This document shows positions 7,221 to 10,545 of a stretch of 10,545 nt of DNA, piece by piece. Location of the stretch: assembly GCA_036940085.1 (NCBI GenBank), contig JALLBK010001058.1, positions 1 to 10,545 of the forward strand. Direction: 5' to 3'. The stretch's first letter is position 1, and each line of letters starts with the position of its first letter. The DNA comes from Discostella pseudostelligera (Eukaryota > Bacillariophyta > Thalassiosirophyceae > Thalassiosirales > Thalassiosiraceae). The translations under genes were made by a program, and so were the position numbers. The notes under the pieces are model-generated. The model worked only from the letters and a program-made list of their open reading frames with translations. It was not told where the DNA came from and did no database searches.

Positions 7221-7309
7221 TGGCGGATCTATTGATTAAGGTATGATTTGTGCCGTAAGTGTCCTTGGCGGTTACGTTACGTTTCAAATCCTTCGTTGAT
7301 TTGGTAGAT
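7221..7309. other. Short convergent intergenic region
   Basis: Only 89 bp separate the GNAT stop from the Pumilio stop on the opposite strand, so the two 3' untranslated regions probably overlap. No independent feature was recognised. Confidence 0.5.
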
Positions 7310-9513
7310 CTACTTCGTCTTGATCGTTGCAACAATCTGCTTGGCAAACTGAACCACCTCCTGGTACCGTATACGATGCAGCAACCGATGTGAGATGAGA
7401 AAAACGACACCGACGCATTATTAGATCACGAGAAGCACTCACCAGTTCATCCAGTTTGCATTGAAGAACGTGGAAAAGTTCGTCTCGTTGCTGACCTCTT
7501 TCTAGAACTTTTAGTGCAGTATTCACGACATAATTCGCGTATGGGTCTTTGGCCATTGATATCGCGGCACATTCTGGTTCATTGTACTCATTGACGATTA
7601 TGCACTGGATAAAAGAATGAAGAGGTCGGTGAGTTGCCTTCCTTTGACTCCGCTTCATAAAATTTCGTCATGCAAGCACACTCACATTCATCATCGCCTG
7701 CACAATCTGATGACGTTGATTGACATCACCGAGTCTCAGCATAGCCTCCACCACATTACTCGCCTGTTTTTGCTTGGAAAACATTATGAAGTTGTTATTT
7801 GCAATGATATCCCTGAATATGGCATCTTTATCCGATGTTCTACCAAATGTCAACACCTTCTGGACCACGTAGTTACCATATGTGTGACTGAGGAGGTTCT
7901 GTTGACATGCAATGATGCTGTCGAGAATCTTCGTCCTCTGAGGCTCAATACAATGCTCCACCATACGTTGCACAGCTCGACAACCGTACGGGTGTTGTGA
8001 TAGCTCTTCGACCGATTCAATGATTTCGTCAACGATCGGGTCGAGGCTTTCGAGGTAGAAGGAGCACAAGTCATATTCTTCCTTTTCTCGAGCATCCTTC
8101 GCTAGATTGAACAGAATGGAAATCGATTTCTGAATAACATGGTTGCCTGATGATGCGAGATGAGAGATATAGTAACGTAATGATCGTATTAGTTTCTTCT
8201 TCGAAAGTGAATGCGCCGTTGCAACTCGAAATTTCTTACCATTGTGATCGTTAAGACAGATCATTGCATTGCCGTGAAATGTCGAAATTAAGTTGGCGAC
8301 ATCTCTATCGGTGAGCTCATCCAGAGCCTTTTGAATAACTCGACTTGAGAGAGAAGGAGAAGGCCGATGACATGAGTGTGTGATGAAGTTCATAATCAGC
8401 ATGTAATGCTAATGTCTAACTCACCATCCATAGACCCTCGTAGACAACGTAAGCGAATCCGATGCAAGCCGATTTGCAATACTTTCCTTCATGTCATCTG
8501 TACCGAACTCAAGAAGCTTCTGTAGGATAAAATTGCCGTAGACGTCATTCCATAGGTCTGTTCAGTGGTGTAGTATCGAACAATGGCGTTGTAGATCAAA
8601 CAATGGCGTTGTGAGGAACAAACAAAACAATTGTAGATGGAGAACCAGAGCTCCATATTACCTTCAATCGCAGCGATGGCTTCATCAAACACCAATTGGA
8701 TCTCATCTTGATCAGCACATTCGAGGCGCTGCTGTATGAACCGAGAACCTTCCTGATCCTTTGCGATACTGACAATTCGACCTGACGCCATGACCAGGGT
8801 TTAGTGACGTAATGACGAAAGATCCTGGAGGGTACAACGAGTGTGCCAAAGCATAACTTACTCTGCATTGAGAAAAGCGTTTCACCATCATACCGGGTTT
8901 CTACCGAGTTTGCCATATTATGATGTTTCTTTTTCACCTGTCGTTTGGTAGATCGTCTACGCATGCTGCTACTGTGACCTGACGACCCCACGGATCCAAT
9001 CGATCCGGTACTAGAAACAAGCGAGCTCCAACTCGGATGATGATGATAGCCTTGTACGCCACTGAGTGGCTGGTGGGTAGGGTACATCATAGCATTCGAT
9101 TCAGCCTGATAAAATGGCTGGGAGAAGCCAGGCGCAAAATAACCATAGTGTTGAGTGTCGGGAGGAGGAGGCGGTGCATGTCCAGCAGCTGCTGTCATTT
9201 GCCAATTTGCATTGACGTACGGCATCTGATCTTGGAAGTATATGGGGCTGTGCGCGTACTGGTGACCGAATTGCCGAGGCCAGTTGGGTTGGTGTGAGAC
9301 ATCTACGCCATGCTGATGCTGACTTAAACTCTATCACATCAGAAGGGAGGAGGGTATCATCATGAGACGGCTAATTGTAACAGTAACAAGATGTTGGTAG
9401 CGATACAACTATGCACCAAAACTTACATCGATTTCCAGTGGAGGAGACGGAGACTGTGAATACAGAGTATATCCCTCGTCTCTTACTTCAATATCTCTTG
9501 ATCTTGACTCCAT
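7310..9513 (-). CDS. Pumilio/PUF-family RNA-binding protein, at least eight exons
   Basis: The exons on the - strand are 9513-9427, 9318-8862, 8781-8662, 8557-8425, 8343-8240, 8146-7686, 7604-7443 and 7360-7310. The seven introns (80-108 bp) are all GT-AG and all phases fit, giving 524 residues from the ATG at 9513. The N-terminal 180 residues are Pro/Gln/His/Ser-rich and disordered, with a basic patch before the repeats. The Puf domain follows. RNA-contact motifs (S/N/C-x-x-x-Q/E) fall at 194-198 SRFIQ, 230-234 NFILQ, 266-270 CRVIQ, 302-306 NHVIQ, 356-360 CRAVQ, 392-396 NYVVQ, 430-434 SNVVE and 478-482 NYVVN. The canonical order predicts binding to a UGUANAUA-type 3'UTR element, where PUF proteins repress or destabilise mRNAs in the cytoplasm. 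Repeat 4 has about 18 extra residues, repeat 8 ends in Asn instead of Gln, and the C-terminal cap is short. The true start may lie further upstream. Confidence 0.9.
8575..8614. repeat. 20-bp tandem duplication inside a Pumilio intron
   Basis: The core AACAATGGCGTTGT is identical at 8579-8592 and 8599-8612, and the flanking bases are nearly identical, giving two 20-bp units inside the intron 8661-8558. This is a probable recent slippage duplication, removed by splicing. Confidence 0.8.
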
Positions 9514-10011
9514 GACCGGACGATTGATGTTGAATGCTTCGATTGAGGCTTGCCACACACCAGATGTTGCGTAGGAGGAAGAGGTTTGATGACGTCCTCG
9601 TTCAATGGAGACGATTGGAGCTGATGATCTTTGTGCCGAGAAACTCGAGAAGTATTTGACCCGATGCGATTGCGAGCTTTCTCTCCAGAGGAATTATTGA
9701 AGGGCAGAGATTCAATCAAATGAATCATGTTGTTGGCTCGCCATTGTGTTACCATATGTAATTGAAGGGCAGCATGTTGATGTTGGTTTCTCTACATCGA
9801 CCTTGCTTGCTTCTGTTCTCGCCAACAGCAACAACAAACCGCAAACAGAAGATGATGATGAAGCAGAGGGCGAGGCGAAAACATCATGTTGTTACAATCC
9901 AGAGATCAGAGGTATGGTAGATTCGGCAAGATTCTTCCGGATCTTTGCAGTGCCGTCACACATCAGACACTGTCTGAGCAAGCTGTGATTTTGTGACGAG
10001 AGGTTATCCAT
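9514..10011 (-). other. Candidate 5' exons of the Pumilio gene
   Basis: The Pumilio reading frame stays open upstream of the ATG at 9513 for 60 codons, back to a TAA at 9696-9694. The residues look protein-like and are rich in Ser, Gln and Arg, but contain no ATG, which suggests an exon spliced from further upstream. A good start lies at 10011 (- strand, AAG-ATG-G context), opening a short frame of about 39 residues that begins Met-Asp-Asn-Leu-Ser-Ser. A possible donor is at 9895, a possible middle exon lies in a Ser/Leu-rich open frame between about 9903 and 9753, and a possible 72-bp intron spans 9752-9681. The donors here (GTAACA) are weaker than elsewhere in the gene, so the exact junctions are unresolved. 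Confidence 0.45.
9696..9772. repeat. 12-bp direct repeat upstream of Pumilio exons
   Basis: ATTGAAGGGCAG occurs at 9696-9707 and 9761-9772, 65 bp apart. It flanks the segment tentatively read as an intron (9752-9681), so it may be a duplication that accompanied the intron or a chance repeat. Confidence 0.65.
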
Positions 10012-10322
10012 CTTGAAGAGATGGAGATCTTTGAGATGTCGTAGTGGTACTAGTAAGTAAGTGATTGATGACGTGGTTGAATAAAGAATGCATCACGCAC
10101 TGCTTCAGCGAAAAAGTCAAAGCAGTGATATTTTGTGGGTTTCATCAGTGTGAAATCAATTCGACAAAGGTACGGATTTAGATCGATGAGTTTAGGGGGG
10201 AAGTATGAGGGGGCCCCGTCAAAGGAGTCGAGTCCAACCGTCACCACTCATGCACAACGCACAACCACAACCACACAACTCCAACACATACGGTACTTAA
10301 CCACAACATCGAACATCGGACC
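10012..10322. promoter_or_regulatory. Possible divergent promoter between Pumilio and right-edge ORF
   Basis: No convincing gene lies in this stretch of about 311 bp. It contains TGACGTGG (10069-10076), resembling a bZIP site, and an 8-bp inverted repeat CACTGCTT/AAGCAGTG (10098-10105 and 10120-10127, 14-base loop). G-runs occur near 10194-10216, and an A/C-rich stretch from about 10240 resembles the leaders of the other + strand genes here. A 65-codon frame on the - strand (10247-10050) begins with GTG and is probably chance. Confidence 0.4.
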
Positions 10323-10511
10323 ATGGCCGCCGCCGACAGCAATATCTCCGACCCCACAACTCCTACCCTTCCACCCGCTTGGTATCTGATAATCGATCTT
10401 ACAGGCTACATGGATATGCAACAATTAACGTCAATGATTGGATATTCACAAAGTTATGGACTAGCAAGATTTGGTGTTGAGCTCGCCAGTCGCCACATCA
10501 TTGCCTCGTGA
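10323..10511 (+). CDS. Hypothetical small protein or first exon of a gene leaving the window
   Basis: An ATG in excellent context (ACC-ATG-G) follows an A/C-rich leader and opens 62 codons: an Ala/Ser/Pro/Thr-rich N-terminus, then a more ordered part with Met-Asp-Met-Gln-Gln-Leu and Tyr-Gly-Leu-Ala-Arg-Phe-Gly. I do not recognise it. It may be a complete small protein, a first exon whose donor lies within the frame (a GTATCT at 10381-10386 is one weak option), or a chance frame. The start context and leader are its main support. Confidence 0.35.
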   Translation: MAAADSNISDPTTPTLPPAWYLIIDLTGYMDMQQLTSMIGYSQSYGLARFGVELASRHIIAS

Positions 10512-10545
10512 CGAAGCAAATACGGATGTGATGCTGTTATCTCCA

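Noticed and set aside
9746..9988. + strand frame rich in Asp/Glu
   Set aside because: It overlaps the probable 5' exons of the Pumilio gene on the other strand, and the acidic run is the complement of a Ser-rich reading. No family was recognised.
10050..10247. - strand frame of 65 codons ending near the Pumilio upstream region
   Set aside because: It starts with GTG and has no ATG near its beginning. It could only be an internal exon of an unseen gene, and no splice evidence was found.
10135..10389. + strand frame with a Thr-rich middle
   Set aside because: The Thr run comes from a CA-rich leader-like sequence. The overlapping ATG at 10323 has a better start context.
1..10545. Search for defence systems, CRISPR arrays, mobile elements, tRNA or rRNA
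   Set aside because: No spaced repeat arrays, transposase-like frames, terminal inverted repeats or cloverleaf-like sequences were recognised. The window reads as ordinary eukaryotic genes.

Overview
This is a nuclear segment from a photosynthetic eukaryote, most likely a diatom or another ochrophyte alga. One predicted protein begins with an ER-type signal peptide that ends in a Cys-Phe-Ala-Pro junction, resembling the diatom 'ASAFAP' plastid-entry motif, and it continues with a twin-arginine thylakoid signal. A second protein has a signal peptide ending Ala-Trp. Genes are compact and lie on both strands. Introns are short (about 72-119 bp) with GTGAGT/GTAAGT-like donors. RPS3 and the Pumilio gene are clearly eukaryotic. 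The species was not identified.

Layout, left to right: (1) + strand, an intronless J-domain protein with a long low-complexity linker and an unrecognised conserved-looking C-terminal domain (197-1789). (2) + strand, an intronless plastid protein, probably thylakoid-lumenal, with a three-part presequence (2360-3472). (3) - strand, a two-exon membrane-anchored cytochrome-b5-like protein of the MAPR/PGRMC type (4433-3619). (4) + strand, 40S ribosomal protein S3 (4848-5627), divergent from gene 3 across a 414-bp shared promoter. (5) + strand, a probable four-exon GNAT acetyltransferase with an N-terminal signal peptide (6033-7220). (6) - strand, a Pumilio/PUF RNA-binding protein with at least eight exons (9513-7310), plus probable further 5' exons up to about 10011. 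(7) A weak + strand candidate ORF near the right edge (10323-10511).

The genes do not form an operon or an obvious pathway. They look like an ordinary housekeeping neighbourhood: chaperone, plastid, haem-binding, ribosome, acetylation and mRNA control. I see no mobile element, CRISPR array, rRNA or tRNA, and no sign of an exotic defence system.

The clearest non-coding signal is a composite promoter module: an identical 11-mer containing the G-box CACGTG, followed at similar spacing by two E2F-like GGCGGGA motifs. It occurs once upstream of the plastid gene and once, inverted, in the MAPR/RPS3 divergent promoter. Other points worth attention are the PUF protein's non-canonical eighth repeat and enlarged fourth repeat, a frame-preserving stop-free intron in the GNAT gene, and the J-protein's unidentified C-terminal domain.
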